NCBI RefSeq assembly: GCF_000688395.1 | Contig: NZ_JIAG01000005.1 | Location: 124,001 to 188,000 of the forward strand | Reading direction: 5' to 3' | Length of the DNA: 64,000 nt | Origin: Haematomicrobium sanguinis DSM 21259 | Lineage (GTDB): Bacteria; Actinomycetota; Actinomycetes; Actinomycetales; Micrococcaceae | In this document: positions 53,664 to 63,220 of the stretch, piece by piece | Position numbering within the stretch: position 1 is the first letter of the stretch | Layout of the letters: each line of letters begins with the position of its first letter | The notes under the pieces: generated by a model | Databases searched by the model: none | Seen by the model: only the letters and a program-made list of their open reading frames with translations | What the model was told of the DNA's origin: nothing | Position numbers and translations under genes: made by a program

Positions 53664-53719
53664 TCTCAAAAGCGAGAGACCCTATCCAGAGTCCCAAGAA
53701 CACTGCCATACTCGAACGC

Positions 53720-54133
53720 ATGGCAGAGAACGTCATGCAACCCACCACCGCAGATCCGGGAGCCTTCATCGCCGCGCTGGAGAACCGGACGCGTCAAGCG
53801 GACGCGGAACTCCTCCTCGAGATGATGACCTCCATTTCGGGGCAACCGCCGGTGATGTGGGGCTCCTCGATCATCGGTTTTGGAAGCTTCCACTACAAGT
53901 ACGCATCCGGACGCGAGGGCGACACCCCGATGATTGCCTTCGCACCCCGCAAGGCTCACCTTGTCCTCTACATTTCGCTCCGGGCCGAGGACAACCAAAA
54001 ACTCTTGGAGACACTCGGAAAACACAAGACGAGCGTCGCCTGCCTGTACATCAATAAGCTCGCCGACATCGACCTGCCCGTCCTGCAAAAGATGGTGAAA
54101 AACAGCTTCCGCGCCGGGAATCCCTATTGCTAA
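53720..54133 (+). CDS. DUF1801-family protein
   Basis: 137 residues, YdhG-like fold: AFIAALENRTRQADAELLLEMM, PPVMWGSSIIGFGSFHYKYASGREG and IAFAPRKAHLVLYI. Function unknown. The interval 54134-54404 after it shows no gene or clear signal beyond the ribosome site of the next operon. Confidence 0.85.
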   Translation: MAENVMQPTTADPGAFIAALENRTRQADAELLLEMMTSISGQPPVMWGSSIIGFGSFHYKYASGREGDTPMIAFAPRKAHLVLYISLRAEDNQKLLETLGKHKTSVACLYINKLADIDLPVLQKMVKNSFRAGNPYC

Positions 54134-54404
54134 CCTCCCCGGAAGAACGCCCCTAGAGCAGTTTCGGTGACGTATTTTCGGGGAAACCTGCCACGCACGT
54201 CACATTATTACGTAGCATTAACCGAGATTCGTCGAGTTTGCCAAGGAGGGACTGAAATTGGGGGACGGCATGAATTATGGGTGCCGCCGGAAATGAATTG
54301 GCGCACCTCTTGCGTTCGGCAATAAGTGAGCAACACGGAATCCCCCACGGTGTTGGTCATCGGCGGCCCATAACAGCACTACACCATTAAGGAGCGGGAG
54401 AGCA

Positions 54405-55397
54405 GTGTCCAGTGCGTCCATGCCCTTAGAGCCGGTGGGTGACAAACCCGCAGGCGGCTCTTCCGCGCCCCACGATGACCCCGGTCCACCGCACAACGCG
54501 ACGGAAAGGGCCGCTACCGATCAGAACACTCCGGTCTGGCGCGCCCTACTCGCGGACCGCACCGCGGTCATCAGCCTCGCAATCATCGCGATCTTCGTGC
54601 TCGCGGCGATCTTTGCCCCGCTCATCACCGCGATCAACGGTCAAGACCCATATCGGTTTAACACCAACGCCCTGGACGGCTCCGGGCTCCCCATCGGCCC
54701 CTTCGGCGGGATCAGCGCCGAACACTGGTTCGGCGTCGAGCCGCAAAACGGCCGCGATCTGTTCTCGATCGTCATTTTCGGTGCCCAATCATCCCTGCTC
54801 TTTGGCCTGGCCGCGACCGTCGTCTCCATGCTCTTAGGCGTCGCGTTCGGCATTTTGGCCGGATTCCTCGGCGGCTGGTGGGACCGCATCACTAGCCGCG
54901 CCACCGACGTCATCATCGCCTTCCCGAGCCTCATTTTCCTCATTACCTTGGGCGCGATCGCCCCGGACTGGCTGCCCAAACCTCTCCTCTTGGTCATTGT
55001 GGTCGGTTTCTTCGGTTGGCCTTCCATCGCCCGCGTTGTTCGCTCGCAAGTGCTGAGCCTGCGTTCGCGAAACTTCATTCAAGCAGCTCAAGGCATGGGC
55101 GCGAGCAACTGGCACATCATGACTACCGGGCTGCTCCCGAACCTCTGGGCCACCATCATCGTCTTCACCACCATTTCCATTCCCGGCAAGATCGGCATGG
55201 AAGCGGCGCTTTCTTTTCTCGGGGTCGGGCTGCCGCCGCCCACACCGTCCTGGGGCCGTTCCATCGGCACCGCCGTGAATTGGGTTCAGACCGACCCTTG
55301 GTTCCTGATCTTCCCTGGCGCCGCGCTCTTTCTGATCACGCTCGCTTTCAACCTGCTGGGCGATTCGTTGCGCGACGTGCTGGATCGGAGGCGCTAA
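54405..55397 (+). CDS. dppC: Oligopeptide ABC permease, DppC/OppC-type
   Basis: 330 residues from a GTG with AAGGAG. A disordered N-terminus (about 45 residues) precedes six membrane segments; the EAA loop reads FIQAAQGMGASNWHIMTTGLLPN. First gene of a four-gene importer operon in the unusual order C-B-A-DF. Confidence 0.9.
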   Translation: MSSASMPLEPVGDKPAGGSSAPHDDPGPPHNATERAATDQNTPVWRALLADRTAVISLAIIAIFVLAAIFAPLITAINGQDPYRFNTNALDGSGLPIGPFGGISAEHWFGVEPQNGRDLFSIVIFGAQSSLLFGLAATVVSMLLGVAFGILAGFLGGWWDRITSRATDVIIAFPSLIFLITLGAIAPDWLPKPLLLVIVVGFFGWPSIARVVRSQVLSLRSRNFIQAAQGMGASNWHIMTTGLLPNLWATIIVFTTISIPGKIGMEAALSFLGVGLPPPTPSWGRSIGTAVNWVQTDPWFLIFPGAALFLITLAFNLLGDSLRDVLDRRR

Positions 55398-56408
55398 GTG
55401 CTGACGAAAACCTCCGCTAAACTCGCCCGCTTCGTCGCCGGGCGCATTGTGACCATGATCGTGGTACTGCTGATCATCGCCGCCATCACGTTCTTCACCT
55501 TCACCTTGCTCCCCACCGACGTGACCACGCTCGCGTGCGGGCGGCCGTGCACCCCGGAGCGCATGGCCGAGGTCCGCTCACTCATGGGCTATGACCTTCC
55601 GGTCTGGCAACAGTTCCTGAACTTCTTGGGCGGCATTTTCGCCGGCCGCACCTACGGCGAGGGCCCGGCCGCAGTGTCCTGCTCGGCACCGTGCTTTGGC
55701 TACTCGTTCCAGCGCGCCGAAACCGTCAACACCCTGATCGTCCAGGCGCTCCCCGTGACCGCATCGCTCGCGGTGGGCGCGGTCATCCTTGCGCTCATTA
55801 TCGGCATGGTCGCCGGAACCGTCTCCGCGCTCAAGCCGCGTAGCTTCCTGGACCGTTTCTTCATGCTGTTCGCCATCACCGGCGTCTCCGCGCCCGCCTA
55901 CCTGGTGGGTCTGCTCGGCATCCTGTTTTTCGGATTCTTCCTCGACATCGTGCCCGTCTCGGGGTACGTGCCGTTCACCGAAAACCCGGTCCGCTGGCTC
56001 TGGTCGCTCGCACTCCCCTGGGCGACGCTCGCCTTCATTTCCGCGGCCACCTACGCGCGCCTGACCCGCACCCAAATGTTGGAGGTCATGAGCGAGGACT
56101 TCATCCGCACCGCCCGCGCCAAGGGTCTCAAAGAATCTAAAGTGATCGGCGTACACGCGCTGCGCAACGTCTCGCTGCCGATCATCACGGTCTTCGGTCT
56201 GGAACTCGGCAGCCTGCTCGGCGGCGCGGTTATTACCGAGAAAGTCTTCTCCATGCCCGGGCTCGGCTCGCTCATGATTGACTCTGTGGGCATGCTCGAT
56301 CTTCCCGTCCTGCTCGGCATCACCGTTTTTTCGGCGTTTGCCGTCGTCATTATCAATATGCTCGTGGACATCGTCTACGGCATCCTCGATCCAAGAACCA
56401 TCAAGTGA
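55398..56408 (+). CDS. dppB: Oligopeptide ABC permease, DppB/OppB-type
   Basis: 336 residues, GTG start directly after the dppC stop. Six membrane segments, EAA loop FIRTARAKGLKESKVIGVHALRN. Between TM1 and TM2 is a long external loop with four Cys (CGRPC, CSAPCFG), which may form disulfides. Partner of dppC. Confidence 0.9.
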   Translation: MLTKTSAKLARFVAGRIVTMIVVLLIIAAITFFTFTLLPTDVTTLACGRPCTPERMAEVRSLMGYDLPVWQQFLNFLGGIFAGRTYGEGPAAVSCSAPCFGYSFQRAETVNTLIVQALPVTASLAVGAVILALIIGMVAGTVSALKPRSFLDRFFMLFAITGVSAPAYLVGLLGILFFGFFLDIVPVSGYVPFTENPVRWLWSLALPWATLAFISAATYARLTRTQMLEVMSEDFIRTARAKGLKESKVIGVHALRNVSLPIITVFGLELGSLLGGAVITEKVFSMPGLGSLMIDSVGMLDLPVLLGITVFSAFAVVIINMLVDIVYGILDPRTIK

Positions 56409-56414
56409 GGAATC

Positions 56415-58109
56415 ATGAACTCTCGTAACCACACGCCAAGGCGAGTTGGCCGCTTAAGCGCGGTAGTCGCCGTCGTACTTGCCTTTGCCTTGTTGCTCAC
56501 CGGGTGCGGTGCGAACTCCCAAAACAACGCGAACGACGGCGATGGGGGCCAAGGCGGGGATCTCACCATTTTTTCCCAATCCAGTGAGATGAGCTTTGAC
56601 CCGGCCAAGTCGCAGAGTTTGGCGATCACCTCGATGGGCCTGGTAGTGCGGCGGCTCACCACGTGGGAGGTGCCCAAGGATGGCGGGCCGACCAAGGTGG
56701 TTCCGGACCTCGCGACCGATACCGGCACGCCCTCGGACGATGGGCGGACCTGGACGTTCACGCTCAAGGACAATCTGAAGTTCCAGGACGGGTCCGAGAT
56801 CACCACCGCGGACATCAAGTACGGCATTGAGCGCTCCTTCGCGCCAGAGCTGTCCGGTGGACTGGGCTATCACAAGACCCTGTTGGCCGGTGCCGAAAAT
56901 TACAAGGGGCCGTATTCGGGGCAGTCGCTGGATTCGATTGAGACGCCGGATGCGAAGACGATTGTGTTCAAGCTCAATGCGCCGTACGGTGACTGGCCGT
57001 GGATCGCGTCGATGCCCGCGTTTGGGCCGGTGCAAAAGTCGATGGACACGGACCCGCAGAAGTACGGGGAGAAGCCCTCGGCGTCTGGGCCATACCAGGT
57101 CGAGTCTTACCGTCAGGGCGTTTCGATGGTGCTCTCGCGAAATCCGGGGTGGGACAAGGCCACCGATCCGGTGCGCTCGGGCGGGCCGGACACCGTGACG
57201 TTCGCGCTGAACCAGAATGCGACCGTGGCCGCGCAGAAGCTGATTGCAGATTCGGGTGCGGATAAGAATGCGTTTGGCGCCAACTTTGTGCCGCCGTCGC
57301 AGCTGGCGCAGGTGCAGGGTAACCCGTCGGCGTCCAAGCGGCTGGTGACCTCCAAGTCCGGTGCGTTGGCGTACCTCGCGATGAACACGCAGCGGCCCTT
57401 GCTCAAGGACTTGAAGATGCGTCAGGCAATCGAGTATGCGGTGGATAAGAACTCATACCGAATTGCCTCCGGCGGCGAGTTGGCCGGTGACTTTGCCACG
57501 ACGCTGATTACCCAGGGCATTGCCGGGCGCCAGGACTACGACCTCTATGAGACGGACCCGTCTGGCGATGTTGAGAAGGCAAAGGCGCTTTTGGCTGAGG
57601 CGGGATATTCCGGTGAGACGTTGAAGTTCATTTCCCGTAATGACGCGCAGTCGATTGCGCAGTCCGAGGCGATTCAGGCCGGGCTGAACCGGGCAGGGAT
57701 CAAGACCGAAATTGTGCCGCTGGAAGAGAATGCGTGGACGGATGCGGCGACCGGTGCGGCCGGGGACTATGACCTGACTTTGGGTTCATGGCAGCCGGAC
57801 TTCCCGAGCGCGAACGCGAACATTCAGCCGCTCTACGACTCGCGGGAGATCGGCAACGGCGGATACAACGTGTCCCGCTACTCCAACCCTGCCGTGGACG
57901 CCGCGATCAAGGATGCGTTGCAGGCGGTGGACCCGAATGTGGCGCAACAGAAGTGGGCCGAGGTGGATCGCACCATCGCCGAGGATGCGCCCGTGGTGCC
58001 GCTGATTTACACGAAGAACTCGTTCCTGATCGGGTCAAATGTGCGCGACTTCTACATTGGCGAGTTCCCGGCGTACCCGAACTATTTGGCGGTGACGCTG
58101 GCGCAGTAG
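56415..58109 (+). CDS. dppA: Oligopeptide-binding lipoprotein (family 5)
   Basis: 564 residues; lipobox LTGC with Cys31. Family-5 features: KDNLKFQDGSEITTADIKYGIERSFAP, SGPYQVESYRQGVSMVLSRNPGWDK and AIEYAVDKNSY. Imports peptides or another substrate. The signal peptide (VVAVVLA) and the N-terminus after the lipobox (NANDGDGGQGG) are both encoded over dispersed motifs (56468-56476 and 56533-56541). Confidence 0.92.
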   Translation: MNSRNHTPRRVGRLSAVVAVVLAFALLLTGCGANSQNNANDGDGGQGGDLTIFSQSSEMSFDPAKSQSLAITSMGLVVRRLTTWEVPKDGGPTKVVPDLATDTGTPSDDGRTWTFTLKDNLKFQDGSEITTADIKYGIERSFAPELSGGLGYHKTLLAGAENYKGPYSGQSLDSIETPDAKTIVFKLNAPYGDWPWIASMPAFGPVQKSMDTDPQKYGEKPSASGPYQVESYRQGVSMVLSRNPGWDKATDPVRSGGPDTVTFALNQNATVAAQKLIADSGADKNAFGANFVPPSQLAQVQGNPSASKRLVTSKSGALAYLAMNTQRPLLKDLKMRQAIEYAVDKNSYRIASGGELAGDFATTLITQGIAGRQDYDLYETDPSGDVEKAKALLAEAGYSGETLKFISRNDAQSIAQSEAIQAGLNRAGIKTEIVPLEENAWTDAATGAAGDYDLTLGSWQPDFPSANANIQPLYDSREIGNGGYNVSRYSNPAVDAAIKDALQAVDPNVAQQKWAEVDRTIAEDAPVVPLIYTKNSFLIGSNVRDFYIGEFPAYPNYLAVTLAQ

Positions 58110-58138
58110 CGTCGGCGTGCTGGTGAGCAGGGATCGAC

Positions 58139-59902
58139 ATGAGTGAACAACCGTCCGGCGATTCGCGGGGCCTGGAGTACCGCGACGTCTCGGTCGCCTT
58201 TCGGGTGCGCTCGGGGGCAGCTGCCGGGCGCGGCCGTGGCGAGCGCGGCCCTGGCGAGCGTGGCCGCGGCGAGCCGGCTTGGCGGGAGGTTGTGCACTCG
58301 GTTTCGCTCTCCGTGCCGCGCGGTCGTGTGGTTGCGCTGGTGGGCGAGTCCGGCTCCGGGAAATCCGTGTTGGCAATGTCGGCGCTCGGGCTCTTGCCGA
58401 CAACGGCGCGAGTGACCGGCTCCATCATGCTCGATGGGGTGGAGCTCGTAGGCGCGCCCGCGGAGGAGCTCCGATCGTTACGCGGAAGCGCCATCGGGTC
58501 CATTTTTCAGGAGCCCATGACCGCGTTTGATCCGCTGTTTCGGGTGGGTTATCAGATTGCCGAGGCGATTACCGCGCACCGCTCCGTGCCGGATGTGCGG
58601 GGTGCTGTGTTGGATCTGCTTCGCGCAGTGGGTTTGCGGGATGTGGAACGCATTTACGCGTCCTACCCGCACCAGCTCTCCGGCGGGCAATTACAGCGGT
58701 GCATGATCGCAATGGCGATATCCAATAATCCGGATGTGCTCATTGCCGATGAGCCCACGACCGCCTTGGACGTCACCGTGCAGGCGGGGATCTTGGACCT
58801 CTTGCGCGTCACCCGCGAGCGCACCGACTCGGGAATCCTGTTGATCACACACGATATGGGGGTCGTTGCCGATATCGCGGACGAGGTTGTGGTCTTGCGC
58901 GACGGCTCGGTGTTGGAGCGGGCGCCGGTGGCGGAGCTGTTTGCACGGCCGCAACACGAGTACACCAAGATGTTGCTTGCGGCCGTGCCAAGTTTGGGGG
59001 GATCGAGGCCGGGGTCGGAGGGGTCAGGGTCCGGGCGCGGGCGCGAGGCCAACGGAAGCCGTGAGACGAGCGGGGACACTGTTATCTCTCTGCGGGACGT
59101 CGCGGTCACCTACCCCGGCAAGAGCGAGCCTGCGGTCCCCGACATCACCTTGGCGATCCGTGCCGGCGAGACTCTGGGGCTGGTGGGCGAATCCGGTTCG
59201 GGGAAATCGACGGTTGCCCGCGCCGTGACGGGTCTTATCCCTGTTTCGCACGGTGAGATCACGTTGGCCGGTGTAACGCTGTGCCGGAGCGAACCCGACG
59301 GCTCGGAGTGGATGGCCCCGCGCTCCGAGGTGCGCAAAGCGCAGAGCGAGTTAGGAATTGTGTTCCAGGACCCGGCGTCCTCGCTGAACCCCAAACGCAC
59401 CATTGCCGAGGCGATTGCCGAGCCGCTCAAGGTGCACACCGATCTGGGCCGTGCCGCCCGGCTGAAACGCGCCAATCAACTCCTGGATGCCGTGAAACTT
59501 TCTGGGCTCGGATCGCGCTACCCCAACCAACTCTCCGGCGGACAGCGGCAACGCGTGGCGATTGCTCGAGCGATTGCCCTGGACCCGAAGGTCCTCGTCG
59601 CGGATGAGCCAACCAGCGCCCTGGACGTCTCGGTGCAGGCCGGAATCATTGAGCTTTTGCGTGAACTGCAGGAGCGCATCGGATTTGGGTGCCTGTTTAT
59701 CAGTCACGATCTGGCGGTCATTGAACAGGTCGCCAATGAGGTGGCCGTGTTGCACAAGGGGCGGATTGTTGAACACGGTCCGACCGCCGACGTTCTTGGC
59801 AACCCCCGCGATCCGTACACGCAACGGTTGCTCGCCGCCGTCCCGGTCGCCGATCCGGCGCTGCAGGCCGAGCGCCGCGCCTCCCGCCCCTCGACTGTGT
59901 AG
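58139..59902 (+). CDS. Fused oligopeptide ABC ATPase (DppD-DppF)
   Basis: 587 residues: two complete ABC domains. First: GESGSGKS (about 70-77), [22 protein letters not shown]. Second: [40 protein letters not shown] Gly/Ser/Arg-rich linker joins them (about 285-310), and the N-terminus has an expanded repeat ([14 protein letters not shown]). The stop codon and the last residues STV lie inside a palindromic repeat. Confidence 0.93.
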   Translation: MSEQPSGDSRGLEYRDVSVAFRVRSGAAAGRGRGERGPGERGRGEPAWREVVHSVSLSVPRGRVVALVGESGSGKSVLAMSALGLLPTTARVTGSIMLDGVELVGAPAEELRSLRGSAIGSIFQEPMTAFDPLFRVGYQIAEAITAHRSVPDVRGAVLDLLRAVGLRDVERIYASYPHQLSGGQLQRCMIAMAISNNPDVLIADEPTTALDVTVQAGILDLLRVTRERTDSGILLITHDMGVVADIADEVVVLRDGSVLERAPVAELFARPQHEYTKMLLAAVPSLGGSRPGSEGSGSGRGREANGSRETSGDTVISLRDVAVTYPGKSEPAVPDITLAIRAGETLGLVGESGSGKSTVARAVTGLIPVSHGEITLAGVTLCRSEPDGSEWMAPRSEVRKAQSELGIVFQDPASSLNPKRTIAEAIAEPLKVHTDLGRAARLKRANQLLDAVKLSGLGSRYPNQLSGGQRQRVAIARAIALDPKVLVADEPTSALDVSVQAGIIELLRELQERIGFGCLFISHDLAVIEQVANEVAVLHKGRIVEHGPTADVLGNPRDPYTQRLLAAVPVADPALQAERRASRPSTV

Positions 59903-59956
59903 CAGTTAATGCCCATGTTCGGCTAAGAATGGGCATTAACTGCTACACAGTCGAGG
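59889..59956. repeat. Palindromic repeat, TGTAGC family (copy 3), forming the ends of two genes
   Basis: Perfect 28-bp arms (59889-59916 and 59929-59956). The left arm provides TCG-ACT-GTG-TAG as the end of the ATPase gene; the right arm provides the same codons as the end of the convergent EamA gene. Confidence 0.93.
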
Positions 59957-60920
59957 AGAGTGGCCGTTCGGGTTCGCCGGTGGGGCGCCTTCCCACGCGA
60001 ATATCGTCGAGTCGCACCAACACAATTCCGGCCGCAATGATGATCGCTCCCAAGAGTTGCATCCCCTGGGGTACTTCGGCGAGTAACAGCCACCCGCCGA
60101 GTGTCGAGAACACCACCTCTGCCAGCCCCACGAAAGATGCCATCTTCGGTCCGAGCCGTTGTGCCGCGACAATCCCCGTGGCATACGGGATCGCCGTCGA
60201 AATCACCGCAATTCCCAGCAAGGACACCCACCACGGCACATCAAATCCCGCCAACACGGCGGTCTGGTTGCCAAACGTCAGCGGCAATATACCGAGCAGC
60301 CCCAACCCCGTGAGCGTGACCCCGCCAATCAATGTGCCCAATCCGGCGAGCGCCAAGGGGGGCACCCCATCGGTCTGGCCGGCCGCAATCACAAAATAAA
60401 ACACCAAGCAGACCGCCGCCGCCAACCCAAAGACCACTCCGATCGGATCAACGCCGCGATCCCCACCCGGATTGACCACCACGACCAGACCGACGAGCGC
60501 GAGCACCGACCCGGCAATGGTCAGATTCTGCGGACGCGCCCGATGCCGCACCCACAACCACAGCACAAACAGCACCGGCGCCAGAAACTCCAACACCAGC
60601 GCCACGCCGACGTTCATGCGCGCGGCCGCATTGAAGTAGAAGAACTGGCACCCCGCGACCGCAATCAGCGCGAACCCCAGCACCGGCCCCCAGTGACGCT
60701 TCACCATTGCCCACTTGCCACGCAGTAGCAACAGCGTTGGCACCATCAACACAGCGGCCGCGGTCAGCATTCGCATCCCGACGACAGCCCCGGGTGAATA
60801 CCCCGCGTTCAGCAGTGACTTACCAAATCCACCAGAGAGTCCAAACGTCATGGCAGACCCCAAAGCGTACGCCACTCCCACGCGGAAGGTACTCGGCGAG
60901 GCATTCACAAAGCGGCTCAC
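59943..60920 (-). CDS. EamA/DMT-family exporter (RhtA-like)
   Basis: 325 residues, ten membrane segments in two EamA repeats (about 15-150 and 160-300). Seen: YALGSAMTFGLSGGFGKSLLNAGYSPGAVVGMR and FVGLAEVVFSTLGGWLLLAEVPQGMQLLGAIIIAAGIVLV. Probable amino acid or metabolite exporter. Its C-terminus SSTV comes from the palindromic repeat. Confidence 0.9.
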   Translation of the reverse strand: MSRFVNASPSTFRVGVAYALGSAMTFGLSGGFGKSLLNAGYSPGAVVGMRMLTAAAVLMVPTLLLLRGKWAMVKRHWGPVLGFALIAVAGCQFFYFNAAARMNVGVALVLEFLAPVLFVLWLWVRHRARPQNLTIAGSVLALVGLVVVVNPGGDRGVDPIGVVFGLAAAVCLVFYFVIAAGQTDGVPPLALAGLGTLIGGVTLTGLGLLGILPLTFGNQTAVLAGFDVPWWVSLLGIAVISTAIPYATGIVAAQRLGPKMASFVGLAEVVFSTLGGWLLLAEVPQGMQLLGAIIIAAGIVLVRLDDIRVGRRPTGEPERPLSSTV

Positions 60921-60991
60921 GGCGTCTTCCCCTCAGCTCAGGTAACCAGTAAAATTGATTTCACTCCTTACAGTAAAGGCGGGTCGCGTAA

Positions 60992-61549
60992 GTGGTCAAT
61001 ACCCTTTTTGCCCATGACACAATCGAGGCGCTACAGCTCTCGGTGGGCCTCGTGAACACCGGGCGCAACGGCAAAGACTCCCTTCCGGATGTCTCCGCGC
61101 TCAACGCCTTCCTCGATGACCACGATTTCAGCGGCCGCCGCACCGGGAGCTCGGATGAGCTAGCTCGCGTTAAGGCCGTTCGCGAGCGGTTGGACTATCT
61201 CTGGGAGGCCACCGAAGATGACGCCGTGCGCGTCGTCAACGCGATCATGCGCGATGCCAACGGCGTCCCCCAACTCGTCAAACACGACGGCTACGACTAC
61301 CACCTGCACGCCACCACCCCGGACGCACCGCTCTCCGATCGCATCGCCACCGAGGCTGCCATGGCATTCCTCGACGTCATCCGCTTCAAAGCCCTCGACC
61401 GCCTCCAGGTGTGCTCTGCCGAAGACTGCCAAGATCGCTTCATCGACTACTCGAAAAACCGCTCAAAGCGCTACTGCGACGCCGGCAACTGCCAAAACCG
61501 CTCCAACGTGCGCGCCTACCGCGCCCGCATATCCTCGAGCCCCAACTAA
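60992..61549 (+). CDS. ABATE/CGNR zinc-finger protein
   Basis: 185 residues from a GTG. The N-terminal ABATE-like region (about 1-130) is followed by the CGNR zinc finger: CSAEDCQDRFIDYSKNRSKRYC...GNCQNRSNVRAYRAR, with four Cys. Such proteins are thought to be stress-related transcription regulators. Divergent from the EamA gene. Confidence 0.88.
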   Translation: MVNTLFAHDTIEALQLSVGLVNTGRNGKDSLPDVSALNAFLDDHDFSGRRTGSSDELARVKAVRERLDYLWEATEDDAVRVVNAIMRDANGVPQLVKHDGYDYHLHATTPDAPLSDRIATEAAMAFLDVIRFKALDRLQVCSAEDCQDRFIDYSKNRSKRYCDAGNCQNRSNVRAYRARISSSPN

Positions 61550-61556
61550 CTACCGC

Positions 61557-61626
61557 GTTTCGCATCCCCGTACCGCATTCTAAGACCCGCGTACAGCTCT
61601 TAGAATGCGGTCAGGGGATGCGAAAC
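61557..61626. repeat. Palindrome between the CGNR and M48 genes
   Basis: 29-bp arms (61557-61585 and 61598-61626; GTTTCGCATCCCC...TTCTAAGA) with two mismatches and a 12-nt loop; a single motif ACGACGGCG follows at 61634-61642. Convergent intergenic region, so it may terminate either gene. Confidence 0.8.
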
Positions 61627-61692
61627 GAGAGGCACGACGGCGATGCGCACCTTTATCGCGCGCCTCGCCTTGACCACGGGTTCAGTGGGCGC

Positions 61693-62982
61693 TTACCGAA
61701 CCGGGGGATTCGGCGGGCTTCCGGGATCTGTGGGGGACACGCCGTCGTGCTTCTCATCGGTGAGGCCAGGCGCCACGTTGAGCGGGCGCGAAAGCAGCGG
61801 CGGGAACGTCTGTATTTGCCGGATCGTGTCCATGCCGGCGTAATCGACGCCCGGGAAGCGGCCGAACTGCTCGCCGATGCCCGCCGGGCGCTCCGTGGCC
61901 GCGGCGTCCAGCATCGCCAGAACTTGTGGGGGCGTTGGCCATTTGCGCGAAAGCTGGCTTCCCGACGGCAACGGCGAGGAGAACGCCGCATTCTTGGGCC
62001 GGAAGAAAAGCCGACCGGCGCGCGATCGGTCCATCAGTGCGTGTGCGCGCCAAGTCAGCACGGGGTGGCTCGCCAGCCAGTTCGTGAGGTGGACCCAGAG
62101 GCCCTTTTCGGTGACGGCGCGGTCGGCCATTTCGAAGATGTTGACGTCCGCGTTGAGGTATTTACCCGCGCCGAGAACGCCGATGACGCCCGGGGCTGCG
62201 TTCGGATACATGCCGTAACCGCAATTGTCCGCGGTGTATTCTTGGGCCCGCGATAGCGCTGGGCCGAGGATGGGGACGTTGGCGAAGAGGTTTGTGAAGA
62301 TGAGGCGGATGTAGGAGACGTGGCCGGCCGCCAAGTGCCCTACCTCGTGAGCGAGGACAAATCGGAGCGCATCGGGATCGCGGACGCTGCCGCCCACCTC
62401 GAACAGATCCGAATACACGACCACAAAACGCCGGAACCCGTGCCCGGACGCGAATGCGTTGATGGTGCCGCTACCCGAGACGACGTATGCGTCGGGTACT
62501 TTGCGGAGCCCGTAATGAGCGGCCGCCTCCACCACCATGCGGTAGCCCTCCGGGAACTGCGTCGGTGACATGCGCACGCCCTGGGCGCGTTGCTGCGCAT
62601 ACATCATTGCGCGGGCAACCCAAATGATGATCGGCAATATCCCGAGGAGCACGATGAATTGCGTCGTCGGGTTGTCCGGATTCGCGAGGTCCTCGGTGCC
62701 CTCTTCCGGGGTAAACGTTTCGGTGCCGTCTTGCAGTCCGTTAATCACGCCGATCAGGCTGAACGTCCACACCGTGTAGAAGATGAGTGTGACCACCACG
62801 CCGATCCACATGAGCGGCAGCTCGCCGGGGTGCCTTATGCCGCGCGGGCCCCAGATTCCGTAGACCGTCGCCCCGTTGAATGGCGTGGGCTGCTTGATGT
62901 CCGGCAGGCCGAGCTGCGCGCCCGTTTGCGGGGGCTGCTGCCCGCCCGGGCGCGGTGGCTGCGGTGGTGGGATCTCGCTCAT
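61693..62982 (-). CDS. M48-family zinc metalloprotease (HtpX-like), membrane protein
   Basis: 429 residues from the ATG at 62982 (MSEIPPPQPPRPGGQQPP); a 63006 start is also possible. Pro-rich N-terminus, two membrane segments in the first 140 residues, then the zinc motif HEVGH (212-216). Membrane-anchored protein quality-control type. The tail EKHDGVSPTDPG is encoded over a dispersed motif (61740-61748). Confidence 0.87.
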   Translation of the reverse strand: MSEIPPPQPPRPGGQQPPQTGAQLGLPDIKQPTPFNGATVYGIWGPRGIRHPGELPLMWIGVVVTLIFYTVWTFSLIGVINGLQDGTETFTPEEGTEDLANPDNPTTQFIVLLGILPIIIWVARAMMYAQQRAQGVRMSPTQFPEGYRMVVEAAAHYGLRKVPDAYVVSGSGTINAFASGHGFRRFVVVYSDLFEVGGSVRDPDALRFVLAHEVGHLAAGHVSYIRLIFTNLFANVPILGPALSRAQEYTADNCGYGMYPNAAPGVIGVLGAGKYLNADVNIFEMADRAVTEKGLWVHLTNWLASHPVLTWRAHALMDRSRAGRLFFRPKNAAFSSPLPSGSQLSRKWPTPPQVLAMLDAAATERPAGIGEQFGRFPGVDYAGMDTIRQIQTFPPLLSRPLNVAPGLTDEKHDGVSPTDPGSPPNPPVR

Positions 62983-63136
62983 GTGTGTTCTCCGCTCTTT
63001 TCTCATTCCAGGCTATCGGTTGCTTTTAGCGAACCGTCTTAGGCGGCGCGGCACGTGCCGTTCCACGTGCTGGTTCGGTGCGCACCCGGTACCGCGCCCG
63101 GCGCTCCTAGCCTGAGCGCTCTCGGACAGAGCGCCC

Positions 63137-63179
63137 CAGGGAAAACACAAGGGCCGGCTCCCACTAGGGGAACCGGCCC
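63137..63179 (-). terminator. Terminator after rplI
   Basis: On the minus strand GGGCCGGTTCCC/GGGAGCCGGCCC forms a hairpin (63151-63179) followed by TTGTGTTTT. It lies about 40 bp after the rplI stop. The rest of 63007-63220 shows no gene. Confidence 0.8.
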
Positions 63180-63220
63180 GTCATGCGCCCGAAAAGTCCC
63201 GGGCTTTACTTGTGCAAGCG

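Noticed and set aside
53253-53719. Chromosomal origin (oriC)
   Set aside because: DnaA boxes are present, but dnaA and dnaN are not adjacent and only four boxes are clear. Kept as a DnaA-box cluster only.
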